This document shows, in pieces, positions 54,965-64,000 of a stretch of DNA of 64,000 nucleotides. The notes under the pieces are model-generated. The model was not told the DNA's origin. It did not search any database and was given only the letters and a program-made list of their open reading frames with translations. The first letter of the stretch is position 1. Each line of letters opens with the position of its first letter. The position numbers and the translations under genes were made by a program. The stretch comes from JBQDBK01 sp052090825 (GTDB lineage: Bacteria > Bacillota > Clostridia > Tissierellales > Peptoniphilaceae). The stretch covers positions 186,001-250,000 of the forward strand of contig JBQDBK010000001.1 in NCBI GenBank assembly GCA_052090825.1, written 5' to 3'.

Positions 54965-55792
54965 TTAATTTATACTATTACTTTCCATAATTTCATTACT
55001 ATCATTTGCTTTTTCTTCTATTAAATTACTATTCTTATTATAATCTGTTTCTTCAACCGCAACAGGATTTTTCCCTTGTTCCATATAAATTTTACTTATA
55101 TTTCTATTACTAGACCTTATATCTTCTAAAATCTGTTTAAGCATATCTAATTTATATTCTATATCATTATAACTTCCAAAATCTATTTCTAGATTATCTT
55201 TATTGCTTAATAAAACCTTTTTATTTTTTAATTCAATTTTTTCTATTTCTTTAAATATGGTTTGACTTTTAAATAAAGCTTTTAAAAATTCTTTCTTTTT
55301 ATCTTCTTTCTTTAAAAGATAATCTCCCAATTTTACTTTATTAACATTAATTCCATAAAGATATTTACAATCTACTAAAGGCTTATTTAAAATATCAATT
55401 AATCTAAATTCATTATCTATTATATAATAATCTGTATAATTATTAATTTGCATAATAGGATCTCGCTCAGTAACTAATATTTTTATTTTCCCTCCTATAT
55501 AGAATTTAATCTTTGATTCTTTTATTTTAGGTATTGAGTTTATATCTGTTTCTCTATTTTTCTTTGAAATATCAAAAAAATTATTACCTATTTCAAAACT
55601 TGATCTTTTTATAATTTCACTTTTAGAAACATCTTTATTTCCAACGACTTCAATAGAATTTACATTAAAAAATCCCAGCTTATTTAAGAAGAATATAATA
55701 ATAATTCCTAGTAGTATAAAAGAAAATATTTTTGTAATTAAAATTTTTCTTTTTTTCCTTTGTTTATATTTTTCTCGTCTTTTACTTTCCAT
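54965..55792 (-). CDS. ftsQ: Cell division protein FtsQ/DivIB
   Basis: The protein has 275 residues: basic cytosolic start, one membrane segment (about 21-43), POTRA domain (VNSIEVVGNKDVSKSEIIKRS, about 45-115), FtsQ beta domain, and a low-complexity Asn/Ser/Glu tail. It belongs to the divisome with FtsL. The start overlaps murG by 11 bases. Confidence 0.9.
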   Translation of the reverse strand: MESKRREKYKQRKKRKILITKIFSFILLGIIIIFFLNKLGFFNVNSIEVVGNKDVSKSEIIKRSSFEIGNNFFDISKKNRETDINSIPKIKESKIKFYIGGKIKILVTERDPIMQINNYTDYYIIDNEFRLIDILNKPLVDCKYLYGINVNKVKLGDYLLKKEDKKKEFLKALFKSQTIFKEIEKIELKNKKVLLSNKDNLEIDFGSYNDIEYKLDMLKQILEDIRSSNRNISKIYMEQGKNPVAVEETDYNKNSNLIEEKANDSNEIMESNSIN

Positions 55793-56882
55793 TTAATAAG
55801 CTCTCTATTTCATCAACTAAAATCTTAACAGCTTCTCTATTTCCTAATTTTTTAGAATTTTCAGCCATTTTATTTCTTATTTTATCATTCTTTAATATGA
55901 AATTTATTTTATCTAAAAGAACTTCTGCATTTAATTCATTCTCTAAAATAAGCTCTGAAGCCTCTTTATCCCTATAACTATTGGCATTAAATACCTGATG
56001 ATTTCCAGCAGTATATGCCTTTGGTATTAATATGCTAGCAATCCCAACAGCAGAAATTTCTGCAAGTGTCATAGCACTAGAACTTGCTATAACTAAATCA
56101 CTTGCCATTAGCAAATTTGGAATATCATATGAATAATCTTTTATTTCTATATTAGGACTTATTTCTATATCCTTAATAGCTTTTTTAAAATCATTATAAT
56201 GTGGCTTACCCGTTATATGACATAATTTGAAATCAATAGTTTTATTACTCTTTATCAATTCTATCATTGCTTCATTTGTAGATTCTTGACCACCGCTTCC
56301 TCCAAATGATAAAACAAATTTTTCATCTTCTTTTAAACCTAATTTTTTCTTAGATTCAATCTTATCTATAACTTCAAAATCATCTCTTATAGGATTTCCA
56401 GTCATTATTATATTAGAATTGTTAAAATATTTTTTGACTTCTTCAAAATTTAAAGCTATTAAATCAGCCTTCTTTCCTAAATATTTATTAGTTTTGCCTG
56501 GATAAGCATTTTGTTCTTGTATTACAGTTTTTATTTTTTTTTGCTGAGCTTTTAATAGGATAGGTGCGCACACATAACCCCCAGTTCCTATAACGATATC
56601 TGGTTTAAAATTTTTTATAATTTTATCGCATTCCTTCAATCCCTTTAACAAATTAAAAAAAGTAATTATAGTTTCTTTACTAAATTTTTTTCTAGGCAAT
56701 CCCTCTATATGAATTGGAGCAAAATCTATTTCTTGTTTTTTTACTAATTCTTCCTCTAATCCGCCCTTTTTACCTACATATAATATTTTTGCATCTTTAT
56801 CTCTTTTTTTTATTTCAGCTATAATGGCTAGAGCTGGATAAATGTGTCCTCCAGTTCCACCACCAGATAATATATATTTCAT
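55782..56882 (-). CDS. murG: Lipid II synthase (UDP-GlcNAc transferase) MurG
   Basis: The protein has 366 residues: N-terminal G loop SGGGTGGHIYPALAI, second G loop SFGGSGGQESTNEAM, donor-binding SSSAMTLAEISAVGIASILIP and HQVFNA. It adds GlcNAc to lipid I at the inner membrane face. It lies one base from ftsW. Confidence 0.97.
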   Translation of the reverse strand: MKYILSGGGTGGHIYPALAIIAEIKKRDKDAKILYVGKKGGLEEELVKKQEIDFAPIHIEGLPRKKFSKETIITFFNLLKGLKECDKIIKNFKPDIVIGTGGYVCAPILLKAQQKKIKTVIQEQNAYPGKTNKYLGKKADLIALNFEEVKKYFNNSNIIMTGNPIRDDFEVIDKIESKKKLGLKEDEKFVLSFGGSGGQESTNEAMIELIKSNKTIDFKLCHITGKPHYNDFKKAIKDIEISPNIEIKDYSYDIPNLLMASDLVIASSSAMTLAEISAVGIASILIPKAYTAGNHQVFNANSYRDKEASELILENELNAEVLLDKINFILKNDKIRNKMAENSKKLGNREAVKILVDEIESLLNGK

Positions 56883-56883
56883 A

Positions 56884-57984
56884 TTACACTTCCCTTGATA
56901 TTCTTAGTAACAAACCCATGGATGCCATAGTTACTATCAATGACGTTCCACCATAAGAAATAAAAGGTAAGGTTATTCCAGTTACTGGGAAAAGTCCACA
57001 ACCTACACCTAGATTGAAAATTGTTTGTATACCTACATAAGTTGTTATTCCAACAGCTACATACTTATCATAACTACTTTTAGCTTTATATGCAATTAAA
57101 AACCCCCTATAGACTAATAAGAAAAATAAAGCTACTAAAAAAATAGCTCCTATTATTCCAAATTCTTCACATATTATAGGAAATATAAAATCATTATGAG
57201 CGGATGGTACATTTAAGTACTTTTGCCTGGAGTGAAAAAAACCTACTCCTCCAAAGCCACCCATAGCTATTGCATACAAAGCTTGAGTAATATGATAATT
57301 GTCACTTGTAACTGCTTCTCCTGGATTAAGATATCCAAATAATCTTTTTACACGATATCCAAATTTAAATACCATAAATATCATACCAGCTAGGCCAACA
57401 CCAAACAAAGTCACAAAATGATGAGGTTCTATGCCCGCAATAAAATACATTGAGAATAATGTGAAACCTATTACGACAGCTGTTGAAAAATCTTTAAACA
57501 TCACTGGAATTACAGCTAGGCCTAGTATAAATAGTATAGCTCCAAAAGTTTCATTCTTATCCATTCTATTTTCATTTATTTCTAACACCTTTGCTAAGTA
57601 CATTATAGAAGTTATTTTTAGCACATCAGATGGCTGAAATCTTATATTTACAATGGGTATAAGTATCCACCTAGATTGCCCACCACTTTCTGATCCTAGA
57701 TTTGTAAATAATAGTAAAATCAATACAATAGATACTAAAAAAGAAGGTAAAGATATTTTCTTTAACTGCTCTCTTGATATAGTCGCCACAAAAAACATGG
57801 TTATAAATCCTAAAATCACATAAAAAAGCTGCCTTTTCCCATGATAGAATCCATCTCCATGATAAATTGCTCCTAATGGATAAGCAGCACTAGTAACTGC
57901 AAGTAAACCAAAAGAAACTAATATAATAATTATCATTAATAAAGAAAAGTCAAAAGACTTTAACTTTTTCCTATTTTTATTCAT
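56884..57984 (-). CDS. ftsW: SEDS glycosyltransferase FtsW
   Basis: The protein has 366 residues and about ten membrane segments: IRFQPSDVLKITSI, FKDFSTAVVIGF, the key region around HNDFIFPIICEEFG, and GITLPFISYGGTSLI at the end. The position between murD and murG fixes it as the divisome SEDS protein, partner of the PASTA-tailed PBP upstream. Confidence 0.95.
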   Translation of the reverse strand: MNKNRKKLKSFDFSLLMIIIILVSFGLLAVTSAAYPLGAIYHGDGFYHGKRQLFYVILGFITMFFVATISREQLKKISLPSFLVSIVLILLLFTNLGSESGGQSRWILIPIVNIRFQPSDVLKITSIMYLAKVLEINENRMDKNETFGAILFILGLAVIPVMFKDFSTAVVIGFTLFSMYFIAGIEPHHFVTLFGVGLAGMIFMVFKFGYRVKRLFGYLNPGEAVTSDNYHITQALYAIAMGGFGGVGFFHSRQKYLNVPSAHNDFIFPIICEEFGIIGAIFLVALFFLLVYRGFLIAYKAKSSYDKYVAVGITTYVGIQTIFNLGVGCGLFPVTGITLPFISYGGTSLIVTMASMGLLLRISREV

Positions 57985-59300
57985 TAAATCAACTCATTCA
58001 CTATTTTCTTAAAGTGATTTCCTCTTTCTTCATAAGAAGAATACATATCCCATGAAGCACATGCAGGAGATAATAATACAGTATCCCCTTCAATTGAAAT
58101 GTTTTTAGCTAAATCTATAGCTTTTTCCATATCTTTAACTATATATATCTTATAACCCATAGAATTAGCAACTTTTTCTATCTTACTTGCCGTTTCTCCT
58201 AACAGTATAAGATATTTAATCTTTCCTCTACCTACTTCTAACATATTTGCGTAATCAGAATTCTTGTCATACCCACCTGCAATTAACAATATATTTTTAT
58301 TTATTGCATTTATAGCCATAATAGTAGAATCTGGATTAGTTCCCTTTGAATCATTATAATACTTAATCCCATTAACTTCTTTAACAAACTCTATCCTATG
58401 TTCCACTCCCATAAAATTAGATACAGATTTCTTTATAAGTTCAGAAGAAATTCCTAAAATCTTAGCTATAGTTATTGCACAAAGTACATTTTCAATATTA
58501 TGTTTACCAGGTATTTTTATGTCAGAAATATCCATTATTTGTTCATCTAACCCATCTGACTTAAAGTATATTTTATTTTCTTTAACATAGGTTCCAAAAT
58601 TAATATTATCATTTAGGGAAAAATAATAAATATTACTATTTAAACTTAAATTCTTCAAATTGCTATCATTTGCATTTAACACTGTGTAGTCTTTATCATT
58701 TTGATTTTTAAAAATTTTAAATTTAGCATTTATGTAATTATCTACAGATACATGCCAATCAAGATGATCACTAGTTACATTAGTTATGGCAGCAATCATA
58801 GGTCTAAAATTTATAGTATCTTCTAACTGAAATGAAGATGCTTCAATAACTACATAATCATCTTCATCGGCTTCTAAAGCTACATCTAATACACCTTTTC
58901 CTATATTTCCTACACAATAGGTTTTTCCATCTCCTGACAAAATTTGAGATATTAAAGAAGTTGTTGTTGTTTTACCATTTGTTCCTGTAATTGCAACTAT
59001 ATTCTTGCACTTAGTAATTTCATAGAATAATTCCAGATCAGATTTTATAATAATTCCTAATTCTCTAGCCTTTAACAGTATTTTATTATTAGGATTAATT
59101 CCAGGACTTTTTATAATAAAATCTATTTTGTATAAATCTTCTTCTTTGAATATTTTAAAATCATAAGAAGTTTCATTTTCTAATTTTTTTATATCATTAT
59201 CATATATATATATATTGACATTAAAAGCACTTAAGCACTTAAGTACTGATACTCCAGTTATACCATATCCTAAAATTAATACATTTTCATTGTTATACAT
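57984..59300 (-). CDS. murD: UDP-N-acetylmuramoyl-L-alanine:D-glutamate ligase
   Basis: Adds D-Glu to the peptide stem. The protein has 438 residues: Rossmann N-terminus LILGYGITG, ATP site AITGTNGKTTTTS, central DHLDWH and KYYNDSKGTNPDST, C-terminal LLIAGGYDKN and LLSPACASWDMY. It overlaps the ftsW start. Confidence 0.97.
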   Translation of the reverse strand: MYNNENVLILGYGITGVSVLKCLSAFNVNIYIYDNDIKKLENETSYDFKIFKEEDLYKIDFIIKSPGINPNNKILLKARELGIIIKSDLELFYEITKCKNIVAITGTNGKTTTTSLISQILSGDGKTYCVGNIGKGVLDVALEADEDDYVVIEASSFQLEDTINFRPMIAAITNVTSDHLDWHVSVDNYINAKFKIFKNQNDKDYTVLNANDSNLKNLSLNSNIYYFSLNDNINFGTYVKENKIYFKSDGLDEQIMDISDIKIPGKHNIENVLCAITIAKILGISSELIKKSVSNFMGVEHRIEFVKEVNGIKYYNDSKGTNPDSTIMAINAINKNILLIAGGYDKNSDYANMLEVGRGKIKYLILLGETASKIEKVANSMGYKIYIVKDMEKAIDLAKNISIEGDTVLLSPACASWDMYSSYEERGNHFKKIVNELI

Positions 59301-59311
59301 ACTTCCAACTC

Positions 59312-60268
59312 CTAAAATAACATTTTATACGAAATTATACATAAAATAAGTTGAACTAAATAAAAAACAAAAACAACCTTTGTTTCTTTCCAGCCTTTTT
59401 CTTCAAAATGATGATGTAATGGAGCCATTAAAAATACCCTTTCACCTGTTAATTTAAATGATATTACTTGAATTATAACAGATAAAGTTTCTATAAAATA
59501 AATTCCCCCAGCTATTGGTAATATTAGTGGTAGATTTAAAAGTACAGCTACAGCACTTACTGCACCTCCTAGAGCAAGAGAACCTGTATCTCCCATAAAA
59601 ATTTTTGCTGGATATTTATTAAAATATAAAAAACCTAACAAGCTACCAGCTAAAATAAAGCAGAATAAACTTACTTCATACCTTTCTAATTTATGAGAAA
59701 CTATTCCAAAGAATATTAAAGTTATTATAGTAACTCCACTAGATAATCCATCTAAACCATCTGTTAAATTGACACTATTTACGGTTCCAACTACTACAAA
59801 TAATATTAGTGGAATATACATAAACCCTAGGTTGAAGCTCTTTCCTATTATTGGAATAATTAAATCAATATCTAAGTTTTTTGATTTATACTGATAAAAA
59901 ACTAATATTAAGGTTACTAAAATCTGGAAAAGTAGTTTTTGCTTAGCAGTTAATCCTAAATTCCTTCTTTTTACAACTTTTATATAGTCATCTATAAAAC
60001 CTACTAAACCAAAAGATAAAGTTGAAAATATAATCATTAATGATTGGGAGCCTAAATTCCCAGAAATTAAAGTAACAATTATAAGAGTAAATATAAATAT
60101 TAGTCCCCCTATAGTTGGTGTACCTCCCTTTACCAAATGACTTTGAGGTCCATCTTCTCTAATACTTTGTCCTGCTTTTAACTTTTTTAACATTGGTATT
60201 AAAATATAACCCATAATTATAGAAATTATCACTGCTATAGTAAAATACATAGGGATAACCATGTTCAT
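59312..60268 (-). CDS. mraY: Phospho-N-acetylmuramoyl-pentapeptide transferase
   Basis: Makes lipid I on undecaprenyl phosphate. The protein has 318 residues and about ten membrane segments. GGTPTIGGLIF, FIDDYIKV (Asp-Asp), NLTDGLDGL, KIFMGDTGSLALGG and MAPLHHHFE are the catalytic signatures. Confidence 0.97.
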   Translation of the reverse strand: MNMVIPMYFTIAVIISIIMGYILIPMLKKLKAGQSIREDGPQSHLVKGGTPTIGGLIFIFTLIIVTLISGNLGSQSLMIIFSTLSFGLVGFIDDYIKVVKRRNLGLTAKQKLLFQILVTLILVFYQYKSKNLDIDLIIPIIGKSFNLGFMYIPLILFVVVGTVNSVNLTDGLDGLSSGVTIITLIFFGIVSHKLERYEVSLFCFILAGSLLGFLYFNKYPAKIFMGDTGSLALGGAVSAVAVLLNLPLILPIAGGIYFIETLSVIIQVISFKLTGERVFLMAPLHHHFEEKGWKETKVVFVFYLVQLILCIISYKMLF

Positions 60269-60296
60269 TTAAAATCCACCTTACTATTTTTATTGT

Positions 60297-62645
60297 TTAA
60301 CTTTTGTCATTTTTTGAATTTTTTAATTTATTATTCGTAGACAAATCATCTTTTGACTTATCTTTATTTTCATTATCTTCTTTTTTCAGTAATTCATCTT
60401 CTTTTTCATCAGAAATAGACATTTTAAATTTAACTCTACTAGACTTATTTATCTTGGATCCTGGCTTTATCGATTGACTTAAAACCTCTCCACTGCCATT
60501 TATATTATACTCTAGATTAAGTTCTTTTAAAATACTTATTAATTCATTTTCTTTTTTGCCTATAAGGTTAGGCATTATTTTTTCATCAGAAACATTGTCA
60601 TTGACATATAAATCTATTATACTTTCTGCTTCTACACTTGTTCCCGCTTTTGGATTTTGTCTTACAATTGTTGATATATTTGATATACTATTTGAATTTG
60701 TATTAAAAGTTAAACCTAAATCAATTATTTCTTTTCCAGCATCAGATAATAACAAGTTTTTAACGTTTGGAACTGTAACTAAATTGTCTTTTTCTTTTTT
60801 CTTAACAATTTCTGTTTGAGGAATTTCTAAATATTTTAAGCTTTTTTCCATGACAATTTTTGCTGATGGAGCTGCAACTTCAGCTGCAAAAAATTTACCC
60901 TTTGGTCTTTGAACTATTACTAAAACAGTTATTTTAGGATCATTAATTGGAGCTACCCCAATAAAGGAAGAATTATAAGAATCTTCATAGCCCCCTTTAG
61001 AAGCAATATAAGCAGTACCTGTTTTACCACCTACTTGATATCCATCTATCTGAGCTAACTTCCCGGTTCCTTCTTCAACTACGTTTTTCATCAATCTTTT
61101 CATTGTCTGAGAGGTTTGCTCTGAAATAACTCTTCTTTGAGTTTGCGTCTTAAAACTTTTTATTATATTTCCATTTTCATCTTCAAGCCTATCTACAATT
61201 TTAGGAGTATTAAGATATCCTCCATTGGCTATAGCAGATACAGAATTTATTAATTGAATAGGAGTAACAGCTATACCATGTCCATAACTCATTGTTGCAA
61301 GTCTTACTCTTGATATGTCATCGGTAGACTTAGGTATGGTTCCAGTTGCTTCTGCTGGTAAATCTATTCCTGTTTTTAATCCAAAGCCAAAAGCTTTTAA
61401 ATAATTAAAAAGCTTCTCCTTTCCTAATTCCCTTCCCATTTTTATTAAAGTGATATTACAGGACTCTGTTATTGCTTGTTCCATTGTCTTACTGCCAATA
61501 TTATTTGAAGTAAACTTTGGTTTAAATTCATTCATGTCTGTTAATACTCCAGGACAATAGTAGCTTTTTGAAGGATAGGTAGTATTTTCTTCTAAGGCCG
61601 CTGCTGCTGTAATTAATTTGAAGGTAGATCCCGGCTCATATTGAGATGAAATGCAGTAATTACTCCAATTTTTATACCAGTATTGAGTTTTTTCATCTAT
61701 ACTTAAACTTTCCCAATCTTTTTTTTGTTCATCTCCAACTGGATTTTTAGGATTATTTAAATCATATCCTCCAGTGCTTGTCATAGCTAAAATTTCAGAA
61801 GTTTTTGTATCCTGAACAATTATAGATACAAGCTCTGCATCATGTTCTTCTTTTGCTTTTTCAGCAGCATCTTCTGCAAACCTTTGAATATTTTCATCTA
61901 TGGTTAACACTGGATTTAAACCTTCTGTTGGCGCATATTTTTTTTCATCTGTTAAAGGTATCTGAAATCTATAATTATTTTTTACAGAAATATTTTGTCC
62001 TGCTATACCTGACAATTCTTCATCATATTTAGATTCAATGCCATATAAACCATCTCCATCAGAATTAGTAAAACCTATTATTTGAGAAGCCATTGTATTA
62101 TAAGGATATAGTCTGTTCTCTGTATCTTCTACTGATAGATTGGGAATCTTTAAATCCTTTAATTTCAAAGCTGTTTCCCTATCTAAGTTTGATACTATTT
62201 TAACCATTTTTTTTCCCTTAAGTAATTTTAAAACATCCTCTGTTTCTACACCTAAAACTTTTGCTATCTCTATTGAATCTTTTTTAGTTTCTTTTTTTAC
62301 ATAATCTGAATAGTCAGCCGTACTATTGAATTTCTTCTTATCAAAATTCATATCATAGTATACATTAGCCCTAGTTATATTTATAGCTAGTTCTTTTTTA
62401 TTCCTATCATAAATTATCCCACGTTCAGCTTTTACAGTTTCCGTTCTAGTCAGCTGGTTTAATGCCTTTCTTGTAAGCTCTTCTCCATTTACTATATTTA
62501 TATAAAATAATTTAATTATAATTGCAATAAATAAAAAAGCCAGAAAGGAAAGTAGTAAAAAGATTTTAGATTTTGTTAGTCTATTTTTCTTTACTTTTAC
62601 TTTTTTATTCCTTTTCGGCTTATTTAAACCAAATTTATTATTCAT
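60297..62645 (-). CDS. Divisome class B penicillin-binding protein with two PASTA domains
   Basis: The protein has 782 residues: basic tail, membrane segment (about 27-49), dimerisation domain, transpeptidase with PGSTFKLITAA (SxxK), ESCNITL (SxN) and GGKTGTAYI (KTG). Two PASTA domains follow (VTVPNVKNL... and KIMPNLIGK...), then a Lys/Asp/Glu-rich tail. It is the FtsI/PBP2B-type cross-linker of the septum, paired with FtsW. It resembles SpoVD/PBP2B of Bacillota. Confidence 0.95.
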   Translation of the reverse strand: MNNKFGLNKPKRNKKVKVKKNRLTKSKIFLLLSFLAFLFIAIIIKLFYINIVNGEELTRKALNQLTRTETVKAERGIIYDRNKKELAINITRANVYYDMNFDKKKFNSTADYSDYVKKETKKDSIEIAKVLGVETEDVLKLLKGKKMVKIVSNLDRETALKLKDLKIPNLSVEDTENRLYPYNTMASQIIGFTNSDGDGLYGIESKYDEELSGIAGQNISVKNNYRFQIPLTDEKKYAPTEGLNPVLTIDENIQRFAEDAAEKAKEEHDAELVSIIVQDTKTSEILAMTSTGGYDLNNPKNPVGDEQKKDWESLSIDEKTQYWYKNWSNYCISSQYEPGSTFKLITAAAALEENTTYPSKSYYCPGVLTDMNEFKPKFTSNNIGSKTMEQAITESCNITLIKMGRELGKEKLFNYLKAFGFGLKTGIDLPAEATGTIPKSTDDISRVRLATMSYGHGIAVTPIQLINSVSAIANGGYLNTPKIVDRLEDENGNIIKSFKTQTQRRVISEQTSQTMKRLMKNVVEEGTGKLAQIDGYQVGGKTGTAYIASKGGYEDSYNSSFIGVAPINDPKITVLVIVQRPKGKFFAAEVAAPSAKIVMEKSLKYLEIPQTEIVKKKEKDNLVTVPNVKNLLLSDAGKEIIDLGLTFNTNSNSISNISTIVRQNPKAGTSVEAESIIDLYVNDNVSDEKIMPNLIGKKENELISILKELNLEYNINGSGEVLSQSIKPGSKINKSSRVKFKMSISDEKEDELLKKEDNENKDKSKDDLSTNNKLKNSKNDKS

Positions 62646-62653
62646 ACTTCCTC

Positions 62654-63079
62654 CTAATCTTTGGTAAAGGATTTTAGTACAGAAATAATTGGACTTAAAA
62701 ATACATTCTGATTTACATCTTTTTCTTTCTTTTCTTCACTTAAGTCCAAATAAACTATTTGTTTTTCTTTAGGATAAAACATTCCTAATTTATACATTGC
62801 CTCTTCTTCTATTTCAGAAGAACTCTTTATCCCTTTAATTTTCCCTACCAAGGATAATTTAGTCTTTTTTAATTCAGAAATTTCTCTTTCTAAAGCTACA
62901 TATTCTTTATCTAAGCTAGAAAGTTCTGCCATTGAATAGGTTACACCAAGCGAAACTATCATAACAATAAGAAGAGTTATACTCAATAGTTTTTTTGAGT
63001 TTTTATTGAATTTTGTTTTCTTTTTTAATCTTATATTTTTGTTTTTATAATTTCTTGGAGTATTTTCTCTTCTAAACAT
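62654..63079 (-). CDS. ftsL: FtsL-like division protein
   Basis: The protein has 141 residues: very basic N-terminus, one membrane segment (about 30-50), then a coiled coil with leucine repeats (LSSLDKEYVALEREISELKK) and an EEEAMYKLGM motif typical of FtsL. Identification rests on topology and position between rsmH and the PBP, as the sequence is poorly conserved in the family. Confidence 0.82.
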   Translation of the reverse strand: MFRRENTPRNYKNKNIRLKKKTKFNKNSKKLLSITLLIVMIVSLGVTYSMAELSSLDKEYVALEREISELKKTKLSLVGKIKGIKSSSEIEEEAMYKLGMFYPKEKQIVYLDLSEEKKEKDVNQNVFLSPIISVLKSFTKD

Positions 63080-63088
63080 ATGACACCT

Positions 63089-64000
63089 CTACAATTTCTC
63101 TGCAACTCTAAGCTTGGCACTATGAGCCCTATTATTATGCTTTAATTCTTCTTCTGAAGCAATAATGGGCTTTCTCGTTATAATTTCAATCTCTCTTCTT
63201 TTACTACAATTACAAATTGGAGCTTTGGGAGGACATACACAATCTAAATACTTATATTTAAAAGTCTCTTTCACTATTCTATCCTCTAAAGAATGAAAAG
63301 ATATCACAGAAATTCTTCCTTTGGGATTTAGCCTATCTATCATTCTCCCTAAGGTATTCCTTAGAATATTTAATTCATTATTGGTTTCAATTCTTATAGC
63401 TTGAAAAGTTTTTTTTGCTGGATGACCTTTTTTCCTTCTAGCTGAAGCCGGAATAGCATTTTTTATAACTTCAACAAGTTCAAATGTTGTATCTATTTCT
63501 TTTATTTTCCTTTTATTAACAATAAATTCAGCAATTCTACTAGCCCATTTTTCCTCCGAATAATCTTTAAGTATCCTTGTTAATTCTTCTTTGGAATAAC
63601 TATTAACAATATCATGAGCTGTTAAAGAAGATTTTTTATCCATTCTCATATCTAATTTAGCATCAAAATTATAGGAAAATCCTCTTTCCCCTTCATCAAA
63701 TTGATATGAACTAACTCCTAAATCTAAAAGGATACCATCAATCTTGTCAATATTAAGCGAATCTAAAACTTCTTCGAAATCTTTATAATTAGTGTTAAAA
63801 AGCTTGAAATTACTAGATATTTTAGAAAGTACTTCTTTTGATTTATTTAAAGCAATTTCATCTTGATCTATTCCTATTAATAATCCATCTTTATTTAAAT
63901 TTTTTAATATTTCACTAGAATGACCTGCGCCCCCAATAGTAGCATCTAAATAAATTCCATTTGCTTTAATATTTAGTGATTTTATTGTCTCATCAAATAG
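63089..64000 (-). CDS. rsmH: 16S rRNA (C1402-N4) methyltransferase RsmH, N-terminus beyond the window
   Basis: The frame stays open from 63089 to the right edge, so MRMDKK at 63649 is internal. 304 codons are visible: LDATIGGAGHSSEIL (SAM site), GIDQDE, IDGILLDLGVSSYQFD, GFSYNFDAKLDMRMD, and near the end RISVISFHSLEDRIVK. A Cys-rich segment CVCPPKAPICNC is typical of the family. Only a few N-terminal residues are missing. It is the first visible gene of the dcw cluster; mraZ would be expected beyond the edge. Confidence 0.96.
   Translation of the reverse strand, partial: LFDETIKSLNIKANGIYLDATIGGAGHSSEILKNLNKDGLLIGIDQDEIALNKSKEVLSKISSNFKLFNTNYKDFEEVLDSLNIDKIDGILLDLGVSSYQFDEGERGFSYNFDAKLDMRMDKKSSLTAHDIVNSYSKEELTRILKDYSEEKWASRIAEFIVNKRKIKEIDTTFELVEVIKNAIPASARRKKGHPAKKTFQAIRIETNNELNILRNTLGRMIDRLNPKGRISVISFHSLEDRIVKETFKYKYLDCVCPPKAPICNCSKRREIEIITRKPIIASEEELKHNNRAHSAKLRVAEKL

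Noticed and set aside
1..64000. CRISPR arrays, insertion sequences, prophage, tRNA or rRNA genes
   Set aside because: I saw no regular spacer-repeat pattern, transposase, integrase, phage structural gene or structured RNA gene apart from the T-box.

Overview
The window is very AT-rich, with compact overlapping genes on almost entirely one strand. The proteins are Gram-positive in type: lipobox lipoprotein, SLH-anchored surface protein, PASTA kinase, CdaA, a T-box leader. The gene orders (rsmH-ftsL-pbp-mraY-murD-ftsW-murG-ftsQ-ftsZ, and yicC-gmk-rpoZ-coaBC-priA-def-fmt-yugP-rsmB-rlmN-stp-prkC-rsgA-rpe-thiN) are those of low-GC Bacillota. I infer a host-associated anaerobic coccus of the Tissierellia (Peptoniphilaceae-like). 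The family is a guess from style and content and was not measured. The sequence is a draft: it has a 10-N gap at 3743-3752 and at least two single-base frame breaks.

All genes read on the minus strand except recX and a GIY-YIG gene (24006-24859). Region 1-14.4 kb is the accessory part. It holds the end of a secreted protein (1-93) and one very large SLH-anchored subtilisin-like protease split into three reading frames (187-5642). A decayed purF follows (6215-7638). Next is an odd three-gene operon of a solute-binding protein without signal peptide, a HypB/UreG-like GTPase and a soluble ABC ATPase without permease (7831-10754). Last come a CAMP-factor toxin gene with its own near-consensus promoter (11251-12012) and thrS behind a T-box leader (12184-14313).

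Region 14.8-23.9 kb is one tight operon, transcribed from 23900 downwards: FHA protein, RodA-like SEDS, class B PBP, ispD, ispF, a transaldolase-family aldolase, glpX, rho, a SpoU methyltransferase and a conserved unknown. The divergent recX/GIY-YIG pair follows. After it come a two-component system with a lipoprotein and a small membrane protein (24873-28713), guaB, and the c-di-AMP pair cdaA-cdaR with a DUF5317-like membrane protein (30338-32921).

Region 33.1-47.9 kb is a long housekeeping operon: RNA-quality and translation genes, priA, coaBC, and the Ser/Thr kinase-phosphatase pair. Region 48-53.7 kb carries asnS-leuS, rarA and nrdR. Region 53.8-64 kb is the division and cell-wall (dcw) cluster running off the window inside rsmH. 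This cluster lacks ftsA, murC, murE and murF.

Cell-wall growth is the main theme. Two SEDS/PBP pairs, lipid II synthesis steps, a PASTA kinase, its phosphatase and an FHA reader lie within 40 kb. The most interesting accessory item is the cytosolic binding-protein/ABC/GTPase set, whose Cys motifs suggest metallocofactor handling. I saw no CRISPR array, tRNA, rRNA, insertion sequence or prophage.
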